NCBI GenBank assembly: GCA_964478455.1
Contig: CAYZJD010000302.1
Span: 1 to 5,852 of the forward strand
Reading direction: 5' to 3'
Length of the DNA stretch: 5,852 nt
Source of the DNA: CAYZJD01 sp964478455
GTDB lineage: Bacteria > Acidobacteriota > Terriglobia > Bryobacterales > Bryobacteraceae
Shown here: positions 1 through 5,851 of the stretch, in pieces
Numbering within the stretch: position 1 is the first letter of the stretch
Layout of the letters: each line of letters begins with the position of its first letter
Made by a program: the position numbers and the translations under genes
The notes under the pieces: generated by a model
Databases searched by the model: none
What the model was told of the DNA's origin: nothing
What the model saw: the letters and a program-made list of their open reading frames with translations, nothing else

Positions 1-12
1 TTGAGGATGATA

Positions 13-849
13 TCACAGAGGCTCAAATCCTGGGACCCAACTGAATCCAGATTCTCGCTTGACGGTTGCAATGTGGATTCGCCCTCCTATGTGCTTGCAC
101 CCTTCCTCATCTGCTTCTGTTCCTTTTGGATCACTGCACGCGAGAATGTACTGCTTCGCTCTTTCAATTGCCCAGGACATAGAATCTGAGAATTGTGTGG
201 GTGCGACTCTGTAGGCGCTGAACCTTTCATCATTGGTGTCCAACAGCAATTGCGCGACGATCTTTGAGCCGCGCGCCAAAAAATCATCTTCTTCGATGCC
301 GGGATCGGAGATCTCAGGCTTCGACAGTTTCTGATCCTCATGGGAGAAGCGTACTGCTGCGCGAGAAGGAAGTCCGTTGCAATAGCCATCGAGGAACAAG
401 CGGCAAATGGTGATCCCGGTTTCATTCGGTTGCTGCTTCCCCTCGACCGGAAATCTCACGTCCTTGGCATCCATGAGTAGTGCCTGGATAGCTCTGCTTA
501 ATCGAACCGCGTAGCCAAAGAGGTTCTTGGTCTTTCGTGTTGCCAGAACTCGCACGACCTTGGCCGTTTCAGAGATAAAGTCGAAAACAACTTCGTCACT
601 GTCGTCTGGCGTGAGCTTAGCTGCTCCGACGAAGGCGTACGCAAGCATCCGCCGCTGGTCACCAACCTCAAAAATCTTCTGTGTCGTGTCGCTCACAATG
701 GCCCAAGTTCTGTCACTGCGCATTCTCCCATCTGCGGCGATGACAAAACCTCCCGTCGTGTACGTCCTGACAAGTGCAGTGGGCATGAAATCTTGTCTAC
801 AGATGGGGAAGGAATACGAATCCATCCCCGGATCACCAAGGAAACCCAT
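13..849 (-). CDS. Stand-alone proteasome-like Ntn-hydrolase family protein
   Basis: Probable member of the proteasome/HslV beta-subunit fold, 278 aa from the chosen ATG. The segment from residue 24 (TALVRTYTTGGFVIAADGR) aligns with a mature beta-subunit N-terminus. Thr24 matches Thr1, Asp40 is exactly 16 residues later (Asp17), and Lys58 in QKIFEV matches Lys33 with a two-residue insertion. Further on, ARGSKIVAQLL (192-202), SMSWAIERAKQYI (223-235) and IGGRIHIATV (254-263) resemble the late GS helix and final strands of beta subunits. Residues 1-23 could be a propeptide, but the residue before Thr24 is Pro, not the usual Gly, so self-processing is uncertain. No ATPase partner is visible. The ATG at 849 was chosen because GGAAAGG lies 5 nt upstream. 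A GTG at 879 would add 10 residues; Met22 is another option but has no ribosome binding site. The gene follows a Panacea/small-protein pair on the same strand and is visibly less GC-rich than the genes further right. Fold fairly sure; activity and role unknown. Confidence 0.75.
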   Translation of the reverse strand: MGFLGDPGMDSYSFPICRQDFMPTALVRTYTTGGFVIAADGRMRSDRTWAIVSDTTQKIFEVGDQRRMLAYAFVGAAKLTPDDSDEVVFDFISETAKVVRVLATRKTKNLFGYAVRLSRAIQALLMDAKDVRFPVEGKQQPNETGITICRLFLDGYCNGLPSRAAVRFSHEDQKLSKPEISDPGIEEDDFLARGSKIVAQLLLDTNDERFSAYRVAPTQFSDSMSWAIERAKQYILACSDPKGTEADEEGCKHIGGRIHIATVKRESGFSWVPGFEPL

Positions 850-854
850 ATCGA

Positions 855-901
855 CCTTTCCGCCGTAGTCGTGATACACTACGACTCTCTAGGCGGAAAG
901 G
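855..901 (-). promoter_or_regulatory. Leader hairpin that pairs with the Shine-Dalgarno sequence
   Basis: Read on the minus strand, CCTTTCCGCC (901-892) is perfectly complementary to GGCGGAAAGG (864-855). Between the arms lies a second, imperfect palindrome (865-885, centre at 875) with 7 of 9 pairs and a 3-nt loop; an unpaired 6-nt stretch (891-886) sits on one side. The 3' arm contains GGAAAGG (861-855), the likely ribosome binding site, 5 nt before the ATG at 849. In the folded leader that site would be double-stranded, so translation of the downstream gene should be low unless the stem is opened. No U-tract follows, so a simple intrinsic terminator is unlikely. The same DNA dyads could instead bind a regulator. 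The pairing is seen directly; the regulatory meaning is inferred. Confidence 0.55.
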
Positions 902-927
902 CGCGGCCACGCTGGACCGCCTGCGGT

Positions 928-1272
928 TCAAGTAGTATTCAGTCCAAGCCTATGCCAGAAGTTCTCCAACTTCAGCAGTCCGGGAGAGCAGGACGCGTGC
1001 GGTAGAGCGGTCCCGGTGGCGATGTCCGCCTCAAGCCGGCGAGCATCGGCGAGCATGGCATCTGAGAAGAACACCGTCGAAGAGTGCCGGATGAACGGAT
1101 GATCACCTTTGTCGAGAATCACGGTTTGGTCTTTGCCTTCGCGTAACGTGGTCACGCTGACGATTACGCAGAGGTGTGTCGCCGGATCGGGCTCTGTAAC
1201 AAGGATCCAAAGGTGAGGTGTGCCGACGCCCGAAGCGGGAGCCGGCAGCAGGAGGGCGTCTCCGCAATGCAT
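928..1272 (-). CDS. Small protein, candidate toxin paired with the Panacea protein
   Basis: A 114-aa soluble protein with no signal peptide or membrane segment. Its ATG overlaps the TAA of the upstream Panacea gene by one base (TAATG), which implies coupled translation and a two-gene unit. An N-terminal GDALLLP, then alternating hydrophobic strands (HLWILVTEP at 20-28, CVIVSVTT at 35-42, QTVILDKGDHPFIRH at 49-63, STVFFSDA at 65-72) and a C-terminal helical part, suggest a small beta-barrel resembling PemK/MazF toxins. I see no motif that proves that fold or an RNase active site. The GDHPFIRH block looks like a family signature. Panacea proteins are known antitoxins for very varied partners, so position makes toxin the best guess. 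It could also be an uncharacterised binding partner with another role. No good Shine-Dalgarno precedes the ATG, consistent with coupling. Confidence 0.7.
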   Translation of the reverse strand: MHCGDALLLPAPASGVGTPHLWILVTEPDPATHLCVIVSVTTLREGKDQTVILDKGDHPFIRHSSTVFFSDAMLADARRLEADIATGTALPHASCSPGLLKLENFWHRLGLNTT

Positions 1273-1823
1273 TAAGTGGGACGGACAAGGAAGTCGGCGG
1301 CCGCGAGGTTCTCCAGTTCGGCTTCGATGACCGCGATCTCGGCATCGGTTTTCCGGCCCGCCTTGAGAATGTCACGGTATTCGATGGGCAGAGCGCCGCC
1401 CTGCGGGTCCACCCACTCAGGCAACTGGTGCGCCAGCTCCACAAGATCCCACCGGTTCATCTGGCCATAATTGGCGAACACCTCGTCAATCAGGGCTTCC
1501 TCCGCGGGCGACAATTCGGCCGGCGAAGGCTCTGCCTTGAGAACCACATCCCACTCCTGAGTGGCAACATGATGATGCCAGAAGGTCTCGTCTCCCGGTA
1601 GCGGCTCCTCGCGGATCAGCTCGTAGATGCGGCTCACGACGGGGCCTCGATCCATCGAAATGTAGCGGTCGGTCGTGACGGGACGGCCCCACCGCAGGAG
1701 CGCCTCGCGATCGACCAGATACAGGAGCTTGATGAGTTTCAGATAACTCATCTTGCCCCCTCGCAGCTTGAGGAGCCGTGCCGCTGCTTCGGTCGCCTTC
1801 GCCTCGTTGAACCGGACCCTCAT
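1272..1823 (-). CDS. Panacea-domain (SocA-like, DUF4065) protein, probable antitoxin
   Basis: A 183-aa protein with the Panacea fold. The diagnostic parts are KMSYLKLIKLLYLVDREAL (24-42) and DRYISMDRGPVVSRIYELI (52-70), followed by a helical segment SPAEEALIDEVFANYG (105-120) and WDLVELAHQLPEW (125-137). Panacea proteins neutralise a wide range of toxins encoded beside them. The founding example, SocA of Caulobacter, acts as an adaptor that delivers its toxin SocB to ClpXP. Here the gene comes first and its TAA overlaps the ATG of a 114-aa gene (TAATG), the expected antitoxin-toxin layout. I chose the ATG at 1823 because family members usually begin shortly before the first helix. A TTG at 1850 would add nine residues (MGVGGAVPT), but no convincing ribosome binding site supports either start. 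The 112 nt between this ATG and the ABC-F stop probably hold its own promoter. Domain assignment is firm; the antitoxin role is inferred from family and context. Confidence 0.85.
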   Translation of the reverse strand: MRVRFNEAKATEAAARLLKLRGGKMSYLKLIKLLYLVDREALLRWGRPVTTDRYISMDRGPVVSRIYELIREEPLPGDETFWHHHVATQEWDVVLKAEPSPAELSPAEEALIDEVFANYGQMNRWDLVELAHQLPEWVDPQGGALPIEYRDILKAGRKTDAEIAVIEAELENLAAADFLVRPT

Positions 1824-1876
1824 AGTTGGAACAGCGCCGCCAACACCCAAGTGGCCGGCACGCCTCTGCCCCTCAC

Positions 1877-1904
1877 GTTATCACCAGGCGTCGAGATTGC
1901 GCAA
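1877..1904 (-). promoter_or_regulatory. Weak candidate promoter of the Panacea/toxin pair
   Basis: In the gap after the ABC-F stop, the minus strand shows TTGCGC (1904-1899) and GATAAC (1882-1877) separated by 16 nt. The -10 match is fair (4 of 6) and the -35 match poor (3 of 6). TTGCGCAA, which covers the -35, is a perfect 8-bp palindrome and could be an operator half. A start just downstream would give a leader of roughly 45-50 nt to the ATG at 1823. The placement is sensible for an accessory operon inserted behind a housekeeping one, but the sequence evidence alone is thin. Confidence 0.22.
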
Positions 1905-1935
1905 GGATCCCATCGCCGTGAATCACCGCGAAAAC

Positions 1936-3858
1936 TCACCGGTTCTCCTCGATCGTCCGCGACAGCTCCTCCCACTCGCCGACCAGCGCTTCCAGTTCCG
2001 CCCGGCGGCGCGCCAGCAGGTCCGTGACTCGGCGCGTCTCCTCCGCGCTGACGAACGCCGCCAGGGCGCGTTCGTGGTCCGCGATCTCCGCTTCCAGGCG
2101 CGTTACCTCCTCTTCGATGGTCTCGCGGCGTTCCTGCATCTGGCGCCGCTTGATCGGATTCAGCCGCCTGGCGCGCGCTGCCTCCGGCTCGTTGGCCACG
2201 ACTTGCGGAGTCGGCTCGGGCTGCTCCTGAACCTCTGGCGGGGCGACCGCCGCCGCTGTCTTCCGCCACAAGTAGTCCTCGTAGTTGCCTGCGTAGACGT
2301 TCACACACCTGCCGGCCACTTCGAACACCTTCGTGGCCAGCTTGTCGATGAAATAGCGGTCGTGCGAAACGAAGATGAGCGTGCCGCTGAAATCCACCAG
2401 CGCATCGAGCAGCACGTCCTTGGCCCGCATGTCGAGGTGGTTGGTCGGCTCATCGAGCAACAGGAGATTCGACGGATCGAGCAGCAGGCGCGCGATCGCG
2501 TAGCGGTTGCGTTCGCCGCCCGAAAGCACGCCGATCGTCTTGTAGACATCATTCTCGGAAAACAGGAAGCAGCCAAGCAGATTCCGCAGCTCGGTTTCCG
2601 TGGCCCGCGGCGCCAGCGCTGAAAGATCGTCGAGCAGGCGCGCCGACGGGTCCAGCTCGCGGTACTGGTCTTGCGCGAAGTAGTCCACTTCGACGTTGTG
2701 GCCGAGGCGGATCTCGCCGCTCGAAAGCGGCTCGAGACCGGCCAGGATCCGGATCAGCGTCGATTTGCCCGCGCCGTTTACGCCCACCAGCGCCACCCGA
2801 TCGCCGCGCTCGATGAGGAAGTTTGCGCCATCGAAGACCTGCTTCGGCCCGTAACTCTTGGCCAGGTTGCAGACCTCCACCGCCACGCGGCCGCTCGCCT
2901 TCGGCTGCGGGAACAAGAAGCGGATGGTCTTGCCCTCCGGGGGCGGCGGTTCGATCTTCTCCATTCGCTCGAGTTCCTTAAGCCGGCTTTGCACCTGCCT
3001 GGCCTTAGTCGCCTGGTAGCGGAACCGGTTGATAAATCCTTCCAGTTGCCGGATCTTGTCCTGCTGGTTCTTATAGGCGGCTTCGAGCAGAGCGCGTCGC
3101 TCTTCTCTCAGCTCGGCGTAGCGCGAGTAGTTGCCCGGGTAGAAATTCAGCCGCCGCTTCCAGATCTCGACGGTTTCGCTCGTGGTCACGTCCAGGAAGT
3201 AGCGGTCATGGGAAACGAGCACAAATGCGTGCGGGTAGGCGGCGAGATACTCCTCCAGCCAGTTTCTTGCCTCCAGGTCGAGATGATTGGTCGGCTCATC
3301 CAGCAGCAGCAGGTTCGGCTTCTCGAGCAGCAGCTTCGCCAGGGCGATGCGCATCTGCCAGCCGCCCGAGAACTCCTCCGTGCGACGCCCCCAGTCTTCC
3401 TTCGCAAAACCGAGGCCGGTGAGGACGGCCCCGACCTGGGCCTCGAGCGCATACCCGTCCCGCGCGCGAAACTCGCCCTCCAGGCGCTGGAATCGCTCGG
3501 CCACCTGCCGGTATTCCTCGCGGGATGGATCCGCCTCCCCCATCCGCCGGGCGAGCTGCGCCATCTCGTCCTCCATCTCGCGCAGGCCCGCGAACACGGC
3601 CAGGCACTCTTCGAACACGGTGCGGCCGGAGAGCGCCAGGCCGTACTGCGGCAGATATCCGGCCGTGATCCCCTTCATTGCCTGGCGGGCGCCGTAGTCG
3701 AGGGACTCCTCGCCGGCAAGGATCCGCAGCAGCGTTGTCTTGCCGGTCCCGTTCGCGCCCACCAGCCCGATCCGGCTGCCGGAGTTGATCTGCCAGTCGG
3801 CGCCCTCGAACAGGAGCTTCTCCCCAAAGCGCTTGCCGGCCGAAACGAGGTGAATCAT
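1936..3858 (-). CDS. ABC-F family ATPase (Uup/YdiF-like)
   Basis: A soluble duplicated ATPase of 640 aa from the chosen start, with no membrane segments. ABC-F proteins bind the ribosome E-site region and help stalled or slow ribosomes rather than transporting solutes. Domain 1 has Walker A GANGTGKT (34-41), signature FSGGW (163-167), Walker B LLLLDEP (183-189), TNHLD (190-194) and SHDRYF (216-221). The linker of about 245-310 is charged and helical, as expected for the tRNA-contacting arm. Domain 2 has Walker A GVNGAGKS (359-366), LSGGE (445-449), LLLLDEP (465-471) and SHDRYF (498-503). Both catalytic glutamates (188, 470) are present. Residues about 570-640 form a charged coiled coil like the C-terminal domain of Uup/YdiF. 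The first signature is non-standard (FSGGW). MIHLVSAGKRFG matches the usual family start, so I chose the ATG at 3858. An in-frame ATG at 3882 would add MDQWTNDS. Both starts lie in the tandem repeat and neither has a Shine-Dalgarno. Nothing points specifically to antibiotic resistance. Confidence 0.93.
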   Translation of the reverse strand: MIHLVSAGKRFGEKLLFEGADWQINSGSRIGLVGANGTGKTTLLRILAGEESLDYGARQAMKGITAGYLPQYGLALSGRTVFEECLAVFAGLREMEDEMAQLARRMGEADPSREEYRQVAERFQRLEGEFRARDGYALEAQVGAVLTGLGFAKEDWGRRTEEFSGGWQMRIALAKLLLEKPNLLLLDEPTNHLDLEARNWLEEYLAAYPHAFVLVSHDRYFLDVTTSETVEIWKRRLNFYPGNYSRYAELREERRALLEAAYKNQQDKIRQLEGFINRFRYQATKARQVQSRLKELERMEKIEPPPPEGKTIRFLFPQPKASGRVAVEVCNLAKSYGPKQVFDGANFLIERGDRVALVGVNGAGKSTLIRILAGLEPLSSGEIRLGHNVEVDYFAQDQYRELDPSARLLDDLSALAPRATETELRNLLGCFLFSENDVYKTIGVLSGGERNRYAIARLLLDPSNLLLLDEPTNHLDMRAKDVLLDALVDFSGTLIFVSHDRYFIDKLATKVFEVAGRCVNVYAGNYEDYLWRKTAAAVAPPEVQEQPEPTPQVVANEPEAARARRLNPIKRRQMQERRETIEEEVTRLEAEIADHERALAAFVSAEETRRVTDLLARRRAELEALVGEWEELSRTIEENR

Positions 3859-3924
3859 CGAATCATTGGTCCATTGATCCATTGAATCATTGAATCAATG
3901 AGTCAATGAATCAATGAGTCAATG
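3853..3924. repeat. Nine tandem 8-bp units between accD and the ABC-F gene
   Basis: On the plus strand the block divides exactly into nine 8-mers. From right to left they are AGTCAATG, AATCAATG, AGTCAATG, AATCAATG, AATCATTG, ATCCATTG, GTCCATTG, AATCATTG and AATCATCG. Units 1-4 form two perfect copies of a 16-bp repeat (3893-3908 and 3909-3924). The switch from CAATG to CATTG endings creates a 15-bp odd palindrome at 3887-3901. The block is AT-rich inside GC-rich surroundings. It contains the last His codon and stop of accD and the ABC-F start codon. Copy number is likely to vary by slippage. Function is unknown; a dispersed repeat family or simple slippage expansion are the main options. Confidence 0.9.
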
Positions 3925-4773
3925 GCAGAAAAAGTCGAGCGCCTTGCTGATGTAGTTCTTCAGGTCCGGCCGGCGCACGACCGCGTCGAGGAAACCGTGC
4001 TCCAGGAGAAACTCGCTGCGTTGAAAACCTTCGGGCAGTTTCTGCCGGATGGTCTGCTCGATCACGCGCGGACCGGCGAAGCCGATGAGCGCGCCCGGCT
4101 CAGCGAGGATCAGGTCGCCCAGCATCGCGAAACTGGCGGTGACGCCTCCGGTGGTCGGATCGGTGAGCACGCTGATGAACGGAATCCCGGCCTCGTCGAG
4201 GCGCATCAGCGCGGCCGAGATTTTCGCCATTTGCATCAGGCTGACTGCGCCTTCCTGCATGCGCGCGCCGCCCGAGGCCGAAACGATGATCAGCGGTTCG
4301 CGGGCCGCCAGCGACCGCTCGATCGCCCGGGTGATCTTCTCCCCCAGCACGGCGCCCATGCTCCCGCCGATGAACTTCAGCTCGAGCGCGCACATCTGCA
4401 CTTTGCGGCCGTTCAGCGTCCCCGCCGCGCAGATGATCGCGTCCCGCAACGACGTCTGTGTGCTCATTGCCGATAGGCGCGCCCGGTACGTCCTTTGATC
4501 CACAAACGCGAGCGGATCAGTCGAGGCGAGGTCGCGGTCGAACTCCCCCCACTGGCCGTCGTCCAGCAGCATGCGCAGCCGCGTGACCGCGTCGATCCGG
4601 AAGTGGAAGTCGCACTTCGGGCACACCTGAAGGTTGTCCTCGAGCGCCTTGCGCCAGATGATCTGGCTGCACGCGTCGCACTTGAGCCACAGGCCCTCGG
4701 TGCGGACCCTGCGCTCGCCTTCTTCCGGCACGGCCGCTGGCCGCGCGCGTTTGTCTCGTGTGAACCAGGGCAT
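3919..4773 (-). CDS. accD: Acetyl-CoA carboxylase carboxyltransferase subunit beta
   Basis: Forms, with AccA, the carboxyltransferase that moves the carboxyl group from carboxybiotin to acetyl-CoA to make malonyl-CoA, the first committed step of fatty acid synthesis in the cytoplasm. The protein is 284 aa, normal for AccD. The N-terminal zinc ribbon is complete: Cys32, Cys35, Cys51 and Cys54 (CDAC...CPKC). The crotonase-like core shows FIGGSMGAVLGEKI, SASGGARMQEGAVSLMQMAK and DPTTGGVTASFAMLGD, then the conserved AEPGALIGFAGPRVIEQTI. The ATG at 4773 follows the cobO stop by 8 nt and gives the standard MPWF-type start, so the two genes are almost certainly co-transcribed. The final His codon and the TGA lie inside the first unit of the tandem repeat that separates it from the ABC-F gene. 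No accA is in this window. Confidence 0.96.
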   Translation of the reverse strand: MPWFTRDKRARPAAVPEEGERRVRTEGLWLKCDACSQIIWRKALEDNLQVCPKCDFHFRIDAVTRLRMLLDDGQWGEFDRDLASTDPLAFVDQRTYRARLSAMSTQTSLRDAIICAAGTLNGRKVQMCALELKFIGGSMGAVLGEKITRAIERSLAAREPLIIVSASGGARMQEGAVSLMQMAKISAALMRLDEAGIPFISVLTDPTTGGVTASFAMLGDLILAEPGALIGFAGPRVIEQTIRQKLPEGFQRSEFLLEHGFLDAVVRRPDLKNYISKALDFFCH

Positions 4774-4781
4774 GGAGCCAG

Positions 4782-5315
4782 TCAGTATTCGATGCCTCGC
4801 TGCGCGAGGATCCCTTTCTCGTACGGGTGCTTGATCTCCTTGATCTCGCTCACCATGTCGGCCGCTTCCACCAGCCTCGGATGCGCGTTGCGCCCGGTGC
4901 AGATGACGTGAAGGCTTTCGGGCCGGCCGGCCAGACCCGCGAGCACGCTGTCGATCGACAGCATCCTGTAATGGATGGCGTAGTTGACCTCGTCGAGGAT
5001 CAGCATGTCATACCCGCCGCCCTGCATCGCCTCGACCGCCGCCTTCCAGGCTTCTTCGGCCAGCCGGATATCCTCCGGGTCGGGCTTCTGCGTTCCGATT
5101 TTCACGAAGCCACGGCCCATCACCCGAATCTCGAAGGCGCCGCCCAGCATCCGGGCGGCATCGAGCTCGCCGTAGTGCCAGGAGCCCTTGATGAACTGAA
5201 TCATCAAGACCTTTAAGCCGTTGCCTACGGCTCGCAACGCCGTTCCCATGGCGGCTGAGGTTTTCCCTTTGCCGTTGCCGGTGAAGACGATCAGAAGCCC
5301 GCGCCGGCCTTCCAC
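4782..5315 (-). CDS. cobO: Corrinoid (cob(I)alamin) adenosyltransferase, CobA/CobO/BtuR type
   Basis: Transfers the adenosyl group of ATP to cob(I)alamin or its precursors, making the adenosylcobalamin form used in B12 synthesis and salvage. The 177-aa length is typical of the CobA/CobO/BtuR family, which is distinct from PduO and EutT types. The P-loop is GNGKGKTS (13-20). QFIKGSWHYGE (40-50) and the Walker B-like DMLILDEVNYAI (103-114) follow, then VICTGRNAHPRLVEAADMVSEI near residue 140 and KHPYEKGILAQRGIEY at the C-terminus, all in the family order. The start is GTG at 5315, 9 nt after the rlmH stop. AGGA lies just upstream with unusually short spacing, so translational coupling to rlmH is likely. 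No other cobalamin gene is in the window, so salvage versus full synthesis cannot be judged. Confidence 0.94.
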   Translation of the reverse strand: MEGRRGLLIVFTGNGKGKTSAAMGTALRAVGNGLKVLMIQFIKGSWHYGELDAARMLGGAFEIRVMGRGFVKIGTQKPDPEDIRLAEEAWKAAVEAMQGGGYDMLILDEVNYAIHYRMLSIDSVLAGLAGRPESLHVICTGRNAHPRLVEAADMVSEIKEIKHPYEKGILAQRGIEY

Positions 5316-5324
5316 CGTCCTACG

Positions 5325-5753
5325 TTAGCGCGGGTACGGATGGCCCCGCAAGGCGGCGAACGCGCGGTAGATCTGTTCGGCCAGCACCACCCGAGCCAGC
5401 TCGTGCGGGAAGGTCATCGGCGAGAGCGACAGCAGCAGGTCCGCACGGGCCCGCCAGTCCGCCGGCAGCCCTTCGGCGCCCCCGACGACGAACACCAGAT
5501 CCCGGCCCTCCCGCTCCGCTCTTTGGAGCAGCGCGGCGAAGCCCGCCGAATCCAACGCCCGGCCGCCCGGATCGAGCAGGATCTTCGAGGCGGAGGGCTG
5601 CTTCACCCATGGGTCCGCTCGGCCGGGCTTCAGCTCGCTCATCTCGCACCGCGCGTAGCGGGAGATGCGCCGCACGTATTCCTCGACCATGGCATTGGCG
5701 TGCCGGTCGCGCGGCTTGCCGATGTAGTAAAGCCAGATCCGCACCCCACCCAT
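5325..5753 (-). CDS. rlmH: 23S rRNA (pseudouridine-N3)-methyltransferase RlmH
   Basis: SPOUT-class methyltransferase that methylates the pseudouridine at 23S rRNA position 1915 (E. coli numbering) in helix 69, using S-adenosylmethionine, on the assembled 70S ribosome. At 142 aa it is close to the usual size of about 155. The C-terminal trefoil-knot signatures are clear: DLVFVVGGAEGLP (85-97), LSPMTFPHELARVVLAEQIYRA (110-131) and the terminal HPYPR (138-142). LDPGGRALDSAGFA (60-73) matches the family's middle block. The ATG at 5753 shares its A with the TAA of the preceding gene (TAATG), which supports this start. The in-frame GTG three codons later would align better with many homologues (RIWLYYIG) and remains an option. 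cobO starts 9 nt after the stop. Confidence 0.94.
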   Translation of the reverse strand: MGGVRIWLYYIGKPRDRHANAMVEEYVRRISRYARCEMSELKPGRADPWVKQPSASKILLDPGGRALDSAGFAALLQRAEREGRDLVFVVGGAEGLPADWRARADLLLSLSPMTFPHELARVVLAEQIYRAFAALRGHPYPR

Positions 5754-5851
5754 TATGGCGTGGGGCGGGCCGCCGGACGTGCCGGCGCCAGGCCCACCAC
5801 GGCCGAGTTCCCCAATTCCTCCGCGGGTGGTATGGTGAAAGCAACACCGTT
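5753..5851 (-). CDS. C-terminal end of an unidentified gene (5' part outside window)
   Basis: An open frame enters from the right edge of the window and encodes 32 residues, starting NGVAFTIPPAEELGNS and ending in the Ala/Pro-rich APARPAARPTP, before a TAA at 5755-5753. That stop overlaps the rlmH ATG by one base. The tight overlap and same strand argue that this is a real co-transcribed upstream gene and not chance. The Pro/Ala-rich tail looks like a disordered C-terminus. Too little is present to name the product. Confidence 0.6.
   Translation of the reverse strand, partial: NGVAFTIPPAEELGNSAVVGLAPARPAARPTP

Noticed and set aside
877..879. GTG as the start of the proteasome-like protein, adding 10 residues.
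   Set aside because: It has at best a weak upstream AGAG, lies inside the hairpin loop and adds residues with no family match. The ATG at 849 has a better-spaced GGAAAGG. It is kept only as an alternative.
1913..1931. Short inverted repeat just after the ABC-F stop, considered as a terminator.
   Set aside because: The stem has a central mismatch and only about seven pairs, and no U-tract follows on the minus strand, so it does not look like an intrinsic terminator.
1820..2308. A 162-aa minus-strand frame across the 3' part of the ABC-F gene and the following gap.
   Set aside because: Low-complexity Arg/Gly-rich translation in a shadow frame of the ABC-F coiled coil; no support as a gene.
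1936..3858. ABC-F gene as an antibiotic resistance determinant.
   Set aside because: Its layout and C-terminal coiled coil resemble housekeeping Uup/YdiF-type proteins, and it sits in a core operon. Nothing in the sequence points to a resistance-type interdomain arm.
2671..3885. A 404-aa open frame on the plus strand opposite the ABC-F gene, and similar long plus-strand frames at 1753-2622 and 3922-4476.
   Set aside because: They are antisense shadows of clear genes in GC-rich DNA. Their translations show no recognisable domain, and the opposite strand carries intact family motifs throughout.
3853..3924. The 8-bp array as a CRISPR.
   Set aside because: Units are 8 bp with no spacers between them, so it is a simple tandem repeat.
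5320..5847. A 175-aa minus-strand frame overlapping rlmH.
   Set aside because: It is a different frame over rlmH and rich in Arg, Gly, Ala and Pro, as expected of a shadow. The rlmH frame has all family motifs, and the frame ending at 5753 better explains the upstream part.
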